Assembly (NCBI GenBank): GCA_963843605.1
Contig: CAWJLA010000004.1
Span: forward strand, 392,510-456,509
Reading direction: 5' to 3'
DNA: 64,000 bases
From: FEN-1297 sp963843605
Lineage (GTDB): Bacteria > Bacteroidota > Ignavibacteria > Ignavibacteriales > Ignavibacteriaceae
Under the pieces are notes generated by a model. The model worked only from the letters and a program-made list of their open reading frames with translations. It was not told where the DNA came from and did not search any database. Shown one piece after another: positions 8,689-18,327 of the stretch (within the stretch, counting starts at the first letter, position 1; every line of letters begins with the position of its first letter). Position numbers and translations under genes: made by a program.

Positions 8689-9972
8689 TCATCTTCTAAA
8701 TTTATAAAGGTCTCCGGTTAGCGGAGTTACTAATCTGAAATCACCGAACCCGGTATCATCAATAAAGATAAAACTCCGGTTCAATTCGTAATATGACCAC
8801 ACTTCATAGGGTTTGGAATCTAATTCGAACGGGTGCCTGTCTATACTGTCCGGCGGACCCAGCAATATGAAAACCATCCCCATATCAGTTCGCCAGCCGG
8901 GAAAATACTGGGAGAAATGCGCATTGGCATATGCTACTCTTCTGTAATATTCATCGAACACTTCGTTTTCCTGTGTAGCAGGAGTAGGGTCTATTTTTTT
9001 CCAGAAGGCTTTAAAGAGGTCAGTTCTTTCCTTTGAAGTTTTGGCATTCTTCATTTTACTGATATCCGACGAAGATGCTATGTAAACCATTTCATCGATA
9101 GCTTTGTCCAAATCGTTTATTGAAACCGGCATACCGATCCATCTTGAAAAAAAAGATTTATCGACTGAAGCCAGTTCTTTTTCGTCGGTGTCAAAAGCAT
9201 GTATCTGAAGATTATAATAGCCCAGGCTGAAACTGCTGTCCCTAAGGGTATAAAATATCTGGGTCTTCCCCGTGTCCAGACTCTTTTTCGAAGTATCCGA
9301 AAAAACCGTCTCTTTCTTTTTATTCAGTATTTCATAAACAAGGGATACATTTCTCGGTTTGGCTGAATATATCTCGTAAAAAATCGGTAAGCCTTTCTCA
9401 ATATATGCAACGTTGTGCGAAACATTGGGCGATATTTTATTTTTGCCGCCTTTTTCCTGCAGTTTATTTAAAAGCATTATGTCGCTTAATGCAAAATCGC
9501 CGGACAAATCTCTTACGGTGAATTTCTTTTCTAGCGGCATTTCCCGGCTGGATTCTTTATCATAAACCGAACTCCTAAGGACATATTTACCCGGTTTTAA
9601 ATCGAACGATTTTAAATTAAGCGTAAAATTTTTTGTTGAAACCGTCTCGTTAAAATTTTTCACTTCAATTCTGGAACTCCATGTTTTTTCGGCAATCAGT
9701 TTTTCTTTGTCTTCGTCAAACACGGAAAGTGAAATAGTATAAATGGACAAGAATTTGTTATTGTCCGTAACAAACTGAACGCTGGAATAGGGAAGCTGAA
9801 TAAAAACATCCACCCTGGTAGTGCCGTTGTTACCCGAGGAAAAATCCAGTAATTCTTCGAAATATCTGGGAGAGTTTTCATAGGCGTTTTCCCCGGTAGC
9901 CAGTTCGGTTTGAGAATTCGCTGGCAGTATAAATACACATACGAAAAATATTATTGCTAATACTGTTCTCAT
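8689..9972 (-). CDS. GWxTD-domain secreted protein
   Basis: 427-residue exported protein with a signal peptide (about residues 1-20, ending near LPANSQ). The C-terminal GWxTD domain has the diagnostic motif at about residue 359, in PGWRTDMGMVFILLGPPDSI, followed by YEVWSYYELNRSFIFIDD. The central region looks like beta-rich domains. Function of the domain is not known; it is frequent in Ignavibacteria, Acidobacteria and relatives. A second copy of the same architecture is at 43322-44704. It lies between rimO and the sugar kinase gene with short gaps. Confidence 0.85.
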   Translation of the reverse strand: MRTVLAIIFFVCVFILPANSQTELATGENAYENSPRYFEELLDFSSGNNGTTRVDVFIQLPYSSVQFVTDNNKFLSIYTISLSVFDEDKEKLIAEKTWSSRIEVKNFNETVSTKNFTLNLKSFDLKPGKYVLRSSVYDKESSREMPLEKKFTVRDLSGDFALSDIMLLNKLQEKGGKNKISPNVSHNVAYIEKGLPIFYEIYSAKPRNVSLVYEILNKKKETVFSDTSKKSLDTGKTQIFYTLRDSSFSLGYYNLQIHAFDTDEKELASVDKSFFSRWIGMPVSINDLDKAIDEMVYIASSSDISKMKNAKTSKERTDLFKAFWKKIDPTPATQENEVFDEYYRRVAYANAHFSQYFPGWRTDMGMVFILLGPPDSIDRHPFELDSKPYEVWSYYELNRSFIFIDDTGFGDFRLVTPLTGDLYKFRR

Positions 9973-9985
9973 TTAAACTCCGGCT

Positions 9986-11278
9986 TTATAATAAATGAGC
10001 GAACAGATCGTACTCATCATAATCATAAACTTTTGCCGCATAAAAATTCCCCGTTTTGATAACTTTGCCTTCAAGAGGAATTAATACTTCACCGTCTACT
10101 TCGGGAGCATCTCTGTAAGACCGGGCAATATAAAAATCACCTTCGGTTCTTTCAATCAGTACTCTTAATTCCTTACCGACAAAATTTTTATTCTTTTTTA
10201 AAGATATATCTTTCTGAATTTCCATTAATATGTCTTTACGCCGATTCTTTATTTCTTCAGACACCGGATCGCCTAAAATGAAACTTGATGTATTTTCTTC
10301 AACCGAGAATGTAAAGGCTCCGATCCTGTCGAACTCGGCTTCCTTAACAAATTCACAAAGTTCATTAAAGTCTTCTTCGCTCTCGCCGGGGTAGCCGACG
10401 ATAAAAGTAGTCCGAAGCGTAATATCGGGAATCCTTGTTTTTAATTTATCTATTAATTTTTTAGTCCTGTCACCGGTAATACCTCTTCTCATCGATTTCA
10501 GTACCTTATCTGAAATATGCTGCAGGGGAATATCTACATAATTAAGTATTTTCGGGTTTGACTCCATTACATCGATTAATTCATCAGGAAATTTTGAAGG
10601 ATAAGCATACATTAGTCTTATCCATTCAATGCCCTCGATTTCGCTGAGTTTATTCAGCAAATCTCCCAGTACTAATTTGCCGTACAAATCTTTTCCGTAA
10701 TCCGTAGTGTCCTGGGCAATTATGATTAATTCCTTAGTATTGTTTCTTGCCAGGAACTCAGCTTCTTTAATCAAATCTTCCGTAGGCTTGGATACATGTT
10801 TACCCCTCATCAAAGGGATAGCGCAAAATGAACACGGATGATCGCATCCTTCGGAAATTTTCAAAAAAGCGATGCTGGAGGGTGTTGTTATTATTCTTTC
10901 TCCCAGCAGATCATATTTTAATTTGCCTCCGAGCTGCTTCAGGATACCTTCGTACTTTTCGGTTCCGAAAAATGCGTCAACCTCCGGAATTTCCTTTTGA
11001 AGATCATCTTGATACCTTTCCGAAAGGCAGCCGGCAACAATTACTTTTTTAATACGTCCCGACTGTTTCAGTGCAACTGCTTCCAGTATAGTGTTTATCG
11101 ATTCTTCTTTTGCCGCTTCTATAAATCCGCAGGTATTTATTATCACCGTTTCCGCATCATTAGGGTCATCCGTAAGTTTGAAATTATTAACCTTAAGCTG
11201 CTTCATAAGTCTTTCCGAATCGACCGTATTCTTAGAACATCCCAGTGTTATCACATTTACTTTTTCTCTGCTTTTCAT
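9986..11278 (-). CDS. rimO: Ribosomal protein S12 methylthiotransferase RimO
   Basis: Radical-SAM enzyme that methylthiolates an aspartate of ribosomal protein S12. The N-terminal UPF0004 domain starts with VNVITLGCSKNTVDSERL. The radical-SAM cluster motif CDHPCSFCAIPLMRG is near residue 150, and a TRAM domain occupies the C-terminal 65 residues. The LGCSKN segment and RGKHVSKP after the SAM cysteines separate RimO from MiaB, which is present separately at 21725-23077. Length 430 is typical. Confidence 0.95.
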   Translation of the reverse strand: MKSREKVNVITLGCSKNTVDSERLMKQLKVNNFKLTDDPNDAETVIINTCGFIEAAKEESINTILEAVALKQSGRIKKVIVAGCLSERYQDDLQKEIPEVDAFFGTEKYEGILKQLGGKLKYDLLGERIITTPSSIAFLKISEGCDHPCSFCAIPLMRGKHVSKPTEDLIKEAEFLARNNTKELIIIAQDTTDYGKDLYGKLVLGDLLNKLSEIEGIEWIRLMYAYPSKFPDELIDVMESNPKILNYVDIPLQHISDKVLKSMRRGITGDRTKKLIDKLKTRIPDITLRTTFIVGYPGESEEDFNELCEFVKEAEFDRIGAFTFSVEENTSSFILGDPVSEEIKNRRKDILMEIQKDISLKKNKNFVGKELRVLIERTEGDFYIARSYRDAPEVDGEVLIPLEGKVIKTGNFYAAKVYDYDEYDLFAHLL

Positions 11279-11307
11279 TCAATTAACTTCCGCATAATTT
11301 TTATCGT

Positions 11308-12132
11308 TTATCTGCCGAAATATTTCAAATACAATAGGATAACCGGCGCAGTATACAGAATGGAATCAAATCTGTCGAAAATTCCGCCGTGTCCCGGAAT
11401 CAGGTTCGATGAATCTTTAACACCTGCATCTCTTTTTATTAAGGATTCTACCAGATCTCCTATCTGCCCGACAATACCGATAATAAATCCGAAGCTGAGC
11501 ACCGTTATCCAATTTAAAAAATTTAAGAATATAATTTTCAACAATATCATTGCTAAAACCGCAAATATAAAGCCAAAAATTGCTCCTTCCCAGCTTTTAT
11601 TAGGACTAACTCTGGGAAAAAGTTTATGCTTTCCTAGAGCAGTGCCGCCGAAAAATGCGGCGGAATCGCAAATCCATATCGTTATAAACATTGCTATTAT
11701 TACAAAGCCGCCTTGATTGTAAAGGTCATCAATTCTGGGATAAAATTCCCTTATGCCGATCAAAGAACCGGCAAATAATCCTATATAAAAAACTCCTAAT
11801 AACGTAGAACCGGAATTATAAATTGCCGAGTCTTTATTTCTGAATAATTCAATCCCGGTAATAAGAAGTACAAGAACAAGAAGAAACGAGTATAAATCAA
11901 AAAAAGGAACAAACTGATCGGTAATCAGAAATATCAGCGCAAGGTAGCCCACAAGCGTATTTACGTTTGAACCTTTATTTTTTACAAGGACACTGTATTC
12001 GTAAAACGAAACCAGTGCAATGATCTGGACAAACAGGAAAAAGAAAAAATTCCCGAAATAAATTGCCGCCAATATAAGCGGTATCGAAAAAACCGATACC
12101 CATACCCGCTTAGCAGTATTCCCCATCGTCAT
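11308..12132 (-). CDS. cdsA: Phosphatidate cytidylyltransferase
   Basis: Integral membrane enzyme making CDP-diacylglycerol from phosphatidic acid and CTP, the entry point to phospholipids. Seven or eight membrane segments are predicted. The C-terminal family signature is present as KDSSNLIPGHGGIFDRFDS, including the conserved D-R-x-D. The start may be 12132 or 12126; both ATGs are in frame and the first overlaps the stop of the upstream zinc-ribbon gene. Confidence 0.93.
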   Translation of the reverse strand: MTMGNTAKRVWVSVFSIPLILAAIYFGNFFFFLFVQIIALVSFYEYSVLVKNKGSNVNTLVGYLALIFLITDQFVPFFDLYSFLLVLVLLITGIELFRNKDSAIYNSGSTLLGVFYIGLFAGSLIGIREFYPRIDDLYNQGGFVIIAMFITIWICDSAAFFGGTALGKHKLFPRVSPNKSWEGAIFGFIFAVLAMILLKIIFLNFLNWITVLSFGFIIGIVGQIGDLVESLIKRDAGVKDSSNLIPGHGGIFDRFDSILYTAPVILLYLKYFGR

Positions 12133-12485
12133 TAATCTTCTTCTTCCTCATCTTGTCCCTGATTGGCTACCTGCTGTATGAAATTAAGCGCGGCTTTAAC
12201 ATCATCTTTATGAACCAGCAATTTTATGACCGAAAAATCGCCGGGGGCCGGAAAATTTCTGTCTTTCTGGGATAATATTGCCGCGTGCACTCCGGCACCT
12301 TCCAGGTTGTCTCTCAACATTTCAATTTCATATTCCATGTTAGAGGTGTAAACTACTTCCCAGTTCTCCTCGGTCCAATCCTCGGGTTTGATGAAATATT
12401 TTTCATCTACCAGAGGAGTACCGCAGTCGGGGCATATCGTAATCCCCTTTACATACTCGTAATTACAATTCGGGCATACCGGCAT
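12132..12485 (-). CDS. Zinc-ribbon / DUF2007-like small protein
   Basis: 117-residue soluble protein. Two CxxC pairs at the N terminus (CPNCNYEYVKGITICPDCG) form a zinc ribbon. Residues about 38-105 (WEVVYTSNMEYEIEMLRDNL and onward) resemble DUF2007, the so-called putative signal transducing domain. The tail is strongly acidic. No function is established. The stop codon overlaps the cdsA start, which suggests co-translation. Confidence 0.75.
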   Translation of the reverse strand: MPVCPNCNYEYVKGITICPDCGTPLVDEKYFIKPEDWTEENWEVVYTSNMEYEIEMLRDNLEGAGVHAAILSQKDRNFPAPGDFSVIKLLVHKDDVKAALNFIQQVANQGQDEEEED

Positions 12486-12493
12486 ATATCCTC

Positions 12494-13471
12494 CTAAGAA
12501 ATTTTACGTTTTGAATAGTACCTTTTAATCAAATAAATTAAAGCGGCAAAAACAATAGCTAAAATAAAAAATATAGAGAGCGAACTCATTAGATTAAAAT
12601 CTTTATTTACTGTTTTATTTATTATATCATCGTCCCCGTAAATAAAAAATAATATAACGGCTGCAAAATTATTAATGAAGTGCAGTACCATCGGAACTAT
12701 AATCGAATCCGTTGTGTAAGCAGCAAAACCGAAATAAAGCCCCAGCATGAATAACGGAATTAAACCGTAAGGGTTAAAATGATACAAAGCAAAGAATAAG
12801 GCCGTAATTACGGCTGCCCAGATGGGTTTGAATTTAAATTCAAAACTCTTTTGGATAAAACCCCGGAACATAGTTTCTTCGCAGACTGCAGGCACTACCG
12901 AAACAACGATAATAATTATCAAGCCGTCAAGTATGGTTTTTCCGCTTAACAGATTGCCGTAAGTTTTATCTACCATGTCGTTTAATTTATCTATCGATAT
13001 TTTTAAAGAATTGAAGAGTACCGAGTGGGATGCTAATAATTTTATTAAGTAATCCTGAATGGAAAGATAATATTCCATAATCGGTGAAAGGATAAAAATA
13101 CCTACGGAGAATAACAATATTTCTTCGATCCTGGGAATATGCGCTCTGATTATCGTAGTTACATCTTCATAAACCAATTTTGATAATATCAATGCCGGAA
13201 GCAGTATGAACAGAACCTGACTTGCCATTGTCATTAAACGAAGGCTGTTTACGGGTGCACTTTGGTAGTTAAATCCGAATACCGCAAGTGTTAAAGTTCC
13301 GCCGACAACTTGATATAGAAAAAATCCTCCGAACAGACCGATAAAACCGGCGGCAACCGGCGAAATTCTCGGGTAAATGTTATTTAACGGCAAATATTTG
13401 TTCCCGTTAGGAGAGTTATTTTCATCATTATCCGGATCTTCACCGGGAATATTACTATTGGAGTCATTCAT
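12494..13471 (-). CDS. CPBP-family intramembrane metalloprotease
   Basis: Membrane protein of the CAAX-protease/bacteriocin-processing (Abi/CPBP) family with about eight membrane segments. The catalytic motifs are present: EExxxR as CEETMFRG near residue 198, the FxxxH motif as FALYHF, and the HxxxN motif as HFINN. The N-terminal 25 residues are acidic and Asn-rich, and cytoplasmic by prediction. Substrate is unknown. It lies eight bases upstream of the zinc-ribbon gene. Confidence 0.88.
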   Translation of the reverse strand: MNDSNSNIPGEDPDNDENNSPNGNKYLPLNNIYPRISPVAAGFIGLFGGFFLYQVVGGTLTLAVFGFNYQSAPVNSLRLMTMASQVLFILLPALILSKLVYEDVTTIIRAHIPRIEEILLFSVGIFILSPIMEYYLSIQDYLIKLLASHSVLFNSLKISIDKLNDMVDKTYGNLLSGKTILDGLIIIIVVSVVPAVCEETMFRGFIQKSFEFKFKPIWAAVITALFFALYHFNPYGLIPLFMLGLYFGFAAYTTDSIIVPMVLHFINNFAAVILFFIYGDDDIINKTVNKDFNLMSSLSIFFILAIVFAALIYLIKRYYSKRKIS

Positions 13472-13568
13472 ATATTTCCGAAAATAAAAAATTGTGAAAA
13501 GATTTCCTATTGAACTCGCAATAAGATTTTAAGTTTATAATAAGCGGTTAATTATATAAATGCTTTAA

Positions 13569-13580
13569 TTATGATCATAA
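13569..13580. promoter_or_regulatory. 12-base perfect palindrome upstream of the CPBP gene
   Basis: TTATGATCATAA reads the same on both strands and lies about 100 bases upstream of the CPBP start, in the 154-base gap after the DUF3108 gene. It could be an operator, but an AT-rich palindrome of this size can also arise by chance. Confidence 0.3.
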
Positions 13581-13625
13581 CATTTTAAAATTAGATTTTA
13601 TTGTGAACAAGATCATTTGCGTTAT

Positions 13626-14426
13626 TCAGTTTACTTTTGAAGTGAGTTTGCCTGCGAGACCCTGGTAACTTGTCAGATCCGCATCTATGGCGCCGATAAC
13701 AACTTTAGTTTTTACTTTTATCGGAATTTTAAGTTCGTCGTCGCTCAGCCAGACAAAGATACTGCCTTCGCTTTTAAACAATCCGCCTTTAATTATAATC
13801 GGTTCGACAACGAAGCAGTTAAAGGTGCCGGCGGATACCGTAACCTTATCTTTTCCGATATATTTAACGTCGAGATTATAAACTGTATCTTTGTAAAAAT
13901 TTTGAAGATGAATCAAATCGCCTATTTTCATGTTGGAAAAATCCAGCGTGCGGGCATAATATAGAGCGGAGACAATGTCGTTGGAGTATTTCGGTATTTT
14001 ATATACGCCTTCGCTGGTCTTTGCCCGCCCGTTTCTCTGATCGAAAAATGCCGAAAAGTCCCTCGAATACCCGCCCTCGCGTATATGCTGCTCAAATCTC
14101 CATGGGAAAATTCCTTCTACATCAAGATAAGTTTCATAGTGATCTCTTACTTTATAAATCCAATCAAAGCTCGGCACCGAATTTACGTCGAACGTAATGT
14201 TATATACTTCTCTTCCCGAAATTCTTTTAATCCTCGGAATTGCCATTGTTGCAACACCCGCAGTAACAAAACCGTACTTAACGTCGAATGTTAATTTCTC
14301 GCCAACCGTAAACGCGTGATTGTCAATTTTCCTAAATTCGTTTTTATTGTCGCCCGGGCCGAACCCGAAAAAAAACAGAGCAGAGAAAAAAATGAGAACA
14401 ATCAAATTCAAATTTTTTCTAAACAT
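13626..14426 (-). CDS. DUF3108-domain exported protein
   Basis: Exported protein with a signal peptide (MFRKNLNLIVLIFFSALFFF). The body matches DUF3108: FTVGEKLTFDVKYGFVTAGV near the start, SFDWIYKVRDHYETYLD in the middle, and a C-terminal beta-rich part ending in KVKTKVVIGAIDADL. These proteins are predicted periplasmic and have no assigned function. I chose the ATG at 14426 because GGAG stands about ten bases upstream and the signal peptide begins there; earlier ATGs at 14441 and 14468 extend further into the upstream glycosyltransferase gene. Confidence 0.8.
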   Translation of the reverse strand: MFRKNLNLIVLIFFSALFFFGFGPGDNKNEFRKIDNHAFTVGEKLTFDVKYGFVTAGVATMAIPRIKRISGREVYNITFDVNSVPSFDWIYKVRDHYETYLDVEGIFPWRFEQHIREGGYSRDFSAFFDQRNGRAKTSEGVYKIPKYSNDIVSALYYARTLDFSNMKIGDLIHLQNFYKDTVYNLDVKYIGKDKVTVSAGTFNCFVVEPIIIKGGLFKSEGSIFVWLSDDELKIPIKVKTKVVIGAIDADLTSYQGLAGKLTSKVN

Positions 14427-15474
14427 GAATTTCTCCGTCATGTGAAATAATTTTATGTATTTGCTCAATTTTGCCGAATACTTCTTCAGTATTAATACTA
14501 CTCATACAATTGAGCCTCTCGCACTGTTCCCTGGTACAATTCGAACATTTAATATCCGGTTTAAAAACATAACTTCTGTCGGAATAAGGTCCCCATCTTT
14601 CAGCAGAACATGCGGTAATTTTCGGATAAAATCCAATTACAAATTTACCCAAAGCTGCGGCAATATGAAGCGGACCGGTCGAATTTGCCGCGAAAATATC
14701 GGACATGCTTATTAATGCCACCAGTTCCTTAAGATTGAAGAGCCCGGAAAAGTTTTTTACATTTTCCGATACAGTTATATAATCGCAAATTTCTTTTTCA
14801 CTTTTACTGCCTGTAATAATAACCTGGTATTTTCCGGAGCCGTCAATTCTTTGCACCAGTTCTCTGAATTTTTCCTTAGGTAGATCAATGGCGCTGCCTC
14901 CGCTGCCCGGATGAATTATGATTACCGGTTTGCTGCCGCCGATTTTATTTTTAACAAGTATCTCCTCGACCTTTTCCAGACTTTTTTTATCTATCTGCAA
15001 GTCGAATTCGATTGATCCGGTGCTTATATGTTCTTCTATTTCAATCTGCTTCAGCAGTTCTATATTGAATTCAAGCTCATGTTTTTCGGCGTATTTTCTG
15101 TGCGAATAAACCCTGTCGGTAAATAAGAACGAATACCACCTGTAACCTGTGCCTATTCTCTTCTTTATTCCCGAGAAAAAAACAATGAGAGAAAGCATAA
15201 AAGTAGGATATACTAAAATTACCGCATCAAAATTTTGGTGTTTTAATTTTTTAATATTAGATGAAAAAGAAGGTTTGCCGTTTTTTTCATCGAGAACCAG
15301 TATATTATCAACAGCGGGATGATTTTCTACAAGGCTCTTAGTATAATTTCTGACAAAAAACGAAACTCTGATACCGGGATAATTTCTTTTAATAATTTTT
15401 GCCATCGGCAATGAAAGGATTACATCACCTATTCTGTCGGTTCTTATTATTAAAAGATTTTTCGGTTTATTCAT
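14419..15474 (-). CDS. Glycosyltransferase family 9 (heptosyltransferase-like)
   Basis: GT-B fold transferase of the ADP-heptose:LPS heptosyltransferase family. It begins with NLLIIRTDRIGDVILSLPM, the GT9 hallmark, and has the C-terminal nucleotide-sugar region HPGSGGSAIDLPKEKF and FAANSTGPLHIAAALGKF. A cysteine cluster (CSNCTREQCERLNC) lies near the C terminus, as in many family members. It probably adds a core sugar to lipopolysaccharide; the exact sugar is unknown. It overlaps the DNA glycosylase gene upstream by four bases. Confidence 0.85.
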   Translation of the reverse strand: MNKPKNLLIIRTDRIGDVILSLPMAKIIKRNYPGIRVSFFVRNYTKSLVENHPAVDNILVLDEKNGKPSFSSNIKKLKHQNFDAVILVYPTFMLSLIVFFSGIKKRIGTGYRWYSFLFTDRVYSHRKYAEKHELEFNIELLKQIEIEEHISTGSIEFDLQIDKKSLEKVEEILVKNKIGGSKPVIIIHPGSGGSAIDLPKEKFRELVQRIDGSGKYQVIITGSKSEKEICDYITVSENVKNFSGLFNLKELVALISMSDIFAANSTGPLHIAAALGKFVIGFYPKITACSAERWGPYSDRSYVFKPDIKCSNCTREQCERLNCMSSINTEEVFGKIEQIHKIISHDGEIHV

Positions 15475-16085
15475 TTTCTGGAAACATAAAGATTGTCTTT
15501 AATATAAAATCTCCACGGTAAATCTACTGATTTTTTAATTCCGATTCTTTTTGTTACGACTATTTTATCAACGGCAATTTTCGGCTGCTTAAGTATAAAG
15601 ATCTTATCTCCGGTTAGGTCAATACCGTAGTGAGTCTTGTCTATAGCAAAAGCTTTGCATACTTTTCCGGGACCGTTTGTTACATTAATTTTTTCTTTAT
15701 TGCCGGTTACATTATTACCGAACCTGTTAAAAAGCATTCTTTCCGTTCCGAGAAGAGGTTCAACCGCACGTATTAGGACTGCGGTTCCGTGTCCTTTCTT
15801 TCCTGTAACTACATTACAACAATAGTGGTTGCCGTAAGTAAAATAAACATAAAAAAAACCTCCTGTGCCGAACATTATTTCGTTTCTTTTAGTTTTTCCC
15901 CGGAAAGTGTGGGCTGCCTGATCAATTGCGCCGTCATAAGCTTCAACTTCCACAATTTTTCCGGTATAAATAAAATCTCCGTCAATCTTAACCAGGATTT
16001 TCCCGAGAAGGCTTTTAGCCACGGTAATTACATCCCGGGTATAAAAATATCTGGTTAATTTTCTTTTCAAAAAATCAGAGTTCAT
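15471..16085 (-). CDS. 3-methyladenine (alkyladenine) DNA glycosylase, AAG/MPG type
   Basis: Base-excision-repair glycosylase removing alkylated purines. The family core is present: AKSLLGKILV near the start, the catalytic segment VEVEAYDGAIDQAAHTFRGK, then FGTGGFFYVYFTYGNHYC and the NVVTG segment. Length of 204 residues is normal. It overlaps the GT9 gene by four bases and follows a TPR-protein gene after a 35-base gap. Confidence 0.93.
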   Translation of the reverse strand: MNSDFLKRKLTRYFYTRDVITVAKSLLGKILVKIDGDFIYTGKIVEVEAYDGAIDQAAHTFRGKTKRNEIMFGTGGFFYVYFTYGNHYCCNVVTGKKGHGTAVLIRAVEPLLGTERMLFNRFGNNVTGNKEKINVTNGPGKVCKAFAIDKTHYGIDLTGDKIFILKQPKIAVDKIVVTKRIGIKKSVDLPWRFYIKDNLYVSRK

Positions 16086-16120
16086 TTTTAGATTTGTTAG
16101 TTGAAGGAAAAAATCGGGAG

Positions 16121-16834
16121 CTAAAATTCAAATTCGGATTTAATCTCGTTTATTTTTTGAGAATAATAATCAGACTTCTGGGGGTTTTTCTTGATTAATT
16201 TTTTATAGACCTCCATAGCCTCAAAATATTCGCCCTGGTTCACGTAAATTTTTGCCAATGTTTCGGACACTATTAAATTACTTTCCGCAAATTTAGCCGG
16301 TCTCTGTTCCTGTACATCCGTATTTTCTATTACATCCGGAATTTTAGCTTCGGCAATCTTTTTCGCAATCTCTCCCAGTCTTTGCTCAATGGTTTCTAAT
16401 CCCCCGGGTGTTTTCGGTAAAGTTTTATATTCATTAGCAACGGGAATTTCTTCTTGAAGCTCTTCATCCTCTTCAAATAAAAAAGCATTTTTGGTATTGT
16501 TGTCGAAAAGCGAGCGCTGTCTCTTAATATTTTCCAGTTCTTTTATATAAAAATCGAAAGTCTTCTTTGAGTTTAAATGCTCGCTGCCGATTTTAAAATT
16601 TTTCAATGCGGAACCGTATTGCCCGAGCAAAGTAAATGCTTTTCCCAGTAGGATGTAGGCAGCAGGATAATTCGGAAAGAGTTTCAGGCCGTTCTGCAGA
16701 ATATTTATGGCTTTTTCGATGTTGTTATTTTCGATCTCCGTATTTGCTGCTCTTACAAATAACGGAGATCTTTTATTATACTCATAAATAAGACTGACTT
16801 TATCGTTAAATATTTCTTTTGTTGATTTAGTCAA
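16121..16834 (-). CDS. TPR-repeat protein
   Basis: 237-residue soluble protein without signal peptide. Two or three tetratricopeptide units cover about residues 20-100 (for example NIEKAINILQNGLKLFPNYP and AYILLGKAFTLLGQYGSALK). Another unit is near the C terminus (YVNQGEYFEAMEVYKKLIKK). A charged, low-complexity linker lies between. Probably a scaffold; partners unknown. It follows the membrane GT2 gene by ten bases. Confidence 0.75.
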   Translation of the reverse strand: MTKSTKEIFNDKVSLIYEYNKRSPLFVRAANTEIENNNIEKAINILQNGLKLFPNYPAAYILLGKAFTLLGQYGSALKNFKIGSEHLNSKKTFDFYIKELENIKRQRSLFDNNTKNAFLFEEDEELQEEIPVANEYKTLPKTPGGLETIEQRLGEIAKKIAEAKIPDVIENTDVQEQRPAKFAESNLIVSETLAKIYVNQGEYFEAMEVYKKLIKKNPQKSDYYSQKINEIKSEFEF

Positions 16835-16844
16835 TATCTACTTT

Positions 16845-18296
16845 CTAAGCTTTTGAATATGCATGCTTGATTGAAGTTAAAGACACAAATGAAAAACCAA
16901 GGAAGAACAATATTTGAAAAGGCAGCGCAGCGATTTCAAGAAAATATATTGAAGAAGCTACACCGATCAAACAATAAACCGCCATAATTAATTCCACTAT
17001 AACGGATAAGCCGATTTTACGTTGGGTGTATTTTTTACCTACCCACGAATCTTTTTCGTTTTCAACCTTGAATTTAGGCGTGCGGACAAATTCACTTTTT
17101 CTGTTTAGTAAACCTTCGAATACGGCGCGTGAATTATTTACGGCAAAGCCCATACTTCCTGCCATAAACAGCGGGAATAAAACTATTTTCTTTCTCCAGT
17201 CTGTGCGTATATCTTTCTGCGAATAAAGATAAAAAAGGAATGACCCTACAAAAGCCAGTACGAAAATAGACATCACGGCAAAATAAAGCTCGTGCGGACC
17301 GCTGTTTTTAATAAAGATAAGCGGCACGTTCAGTATTGCTGCTAGAAGAATAAAAGGAAATACCAGGTTATTTGTTAAATGGAAAGTTGCCTGGAGTTTA
17401 ATTCTGAGCGGTACTTTCGATTTCCAAACTAGCGGCAGAATCTTCTTTGCAGTTTCGATGGCGCCTTTTGTCCACCTGAACTGCTGGTTTTTCAGAGCAT
17501 TTATTTCCGAAGGCAGCTCCGCCGGCGAAGTAAATTCTTTAAGGAAAATAAACTTCCAGCCGTTTAACTGGGCACGGTAGCTAAGGTCGAGGTCTTCAGT
17601 AAGAGTATCAGCTTCCCAGTTTCCAGCATCAACTATACAGCTTCTTCGCCATACTCCGCCGGTGCCGTTAAAGTTGATAAAAAAGCCCGCTTTGTTTCTT
17701 ACGGTTTGTTCAATGACGAAATGTCCGTCAAGTGCGAGGGCCTGCGCTCTGGTCAGCATTGAATAATCACCGTTTAAATGCTCCCACCTTGTTTGAACCA
17801 TTCCGATCTTGTCATCGGAAAAGAACGGGAGAGTTTTATTCAAAAATTCCTTCTTAGGAATAAAGTCGGCATCAAATATTGCAATAAAATCGCCTTTTGC
17901 AATCTTCATTCCTTCCTTTAGCGCACCGGCTTTATAGCCTTCCCTGGTTCCTCGGCGGATATGTTTAATATCAAATCCTTCGAGCACTTTTTGTTTTACC
18001 AGATTAGCAACAATGGCAGTGGTCTCGTCGGTAGAATCGTCGAGTACCTGGATCTCAAGTTTATCTTTTGGGTAATCGATTTCACAAACACTATTTATAA
18101 TTCGCTCAACAACGTAGAGCTCGTTGTACAGCGGTAATTGAATTGTAACTATATTATCCGGCACCACATTATTTTTCGGAATATTCTGTACGTCTCTATA
18201 TTTATTATAATAAAAGATCATTATAAACCCATGCAATCCGAATACAAACAGAATCGTCAGCGAAAAAAAATAAGCAATTAGAACTATATTGTCCAT
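16845..18296 (-). CDS. Membrane GT2 glycosyltransferase, cellulose-synthase-like
   Basis: 483-residue processive-type GT2 enzyme. One N-terminal membrane helix is followed by a cytoplasmic catalytic domain with the canonical series: VLDDSTDET, DADFIP (DxD), TEDLDLSYRAQLNGW (TED) and QQFRWTKG (QxxRW). Four C-terminal membrane helices follow. This layout is shared by cellulose-synthase-like, glucomannan and ceramide glucosyltransferase-like enzymes. No PilZ domain or bcsB partner is present, so the product is not assignable. Confidence 0.85.
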   Translation of the reverse strand: MDNIVLIAYFFSLTILFVFGLHGFIMIFYYNKYRDVQNIPKNNVVPDNIVTIQLPLYNELYVVERIINSVCEIDYPKDKLEIQVLDDSTDETTAIVANLVKQKVLEGFDIKHIRRGTREGYKAGALKEGMKIAKGDFIAIFDADFIPKKEFLNKTLPFFSDDKIGMVQTRWEHLNGDYSMLTRAQALALDGHFVIEQTVRNKAGFFINFNGTGGVWRRSCIVDAGNWEADTLTEDLDLSYRAQLNGWKFIFLKEFTSPAELPSEINALKNQQFRWTKGAIETAKKILPLVWKSKVPLRIKLQATFHLTNNLVFPFILLAAILNVPLIFIKNSGPHELYFAVMSIFVLAFVGSFLFYLYSQKDIRTDWRKKIVLFPLFMAGSMGFAVNNSRAVFEGLLNRKSEFVRTPKFKVENEKDSWVGKKYTQRKIGLSVIVELIMAVYCLIGVASSIYFLEIAALPFQILFFLGFSFVSLTSIKHAYSKA

Positions 18297-18327
18297 TTTA
18301 GTTTTTTACTTTCATTAATTTAGTTAT

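Noticed and set aside
10997..11716. 239-codon plus-strand frame opposite rimO and cdsA
   Set aside because: It is antisense to two well-conserved genes and has a composition typical of antisense frames.
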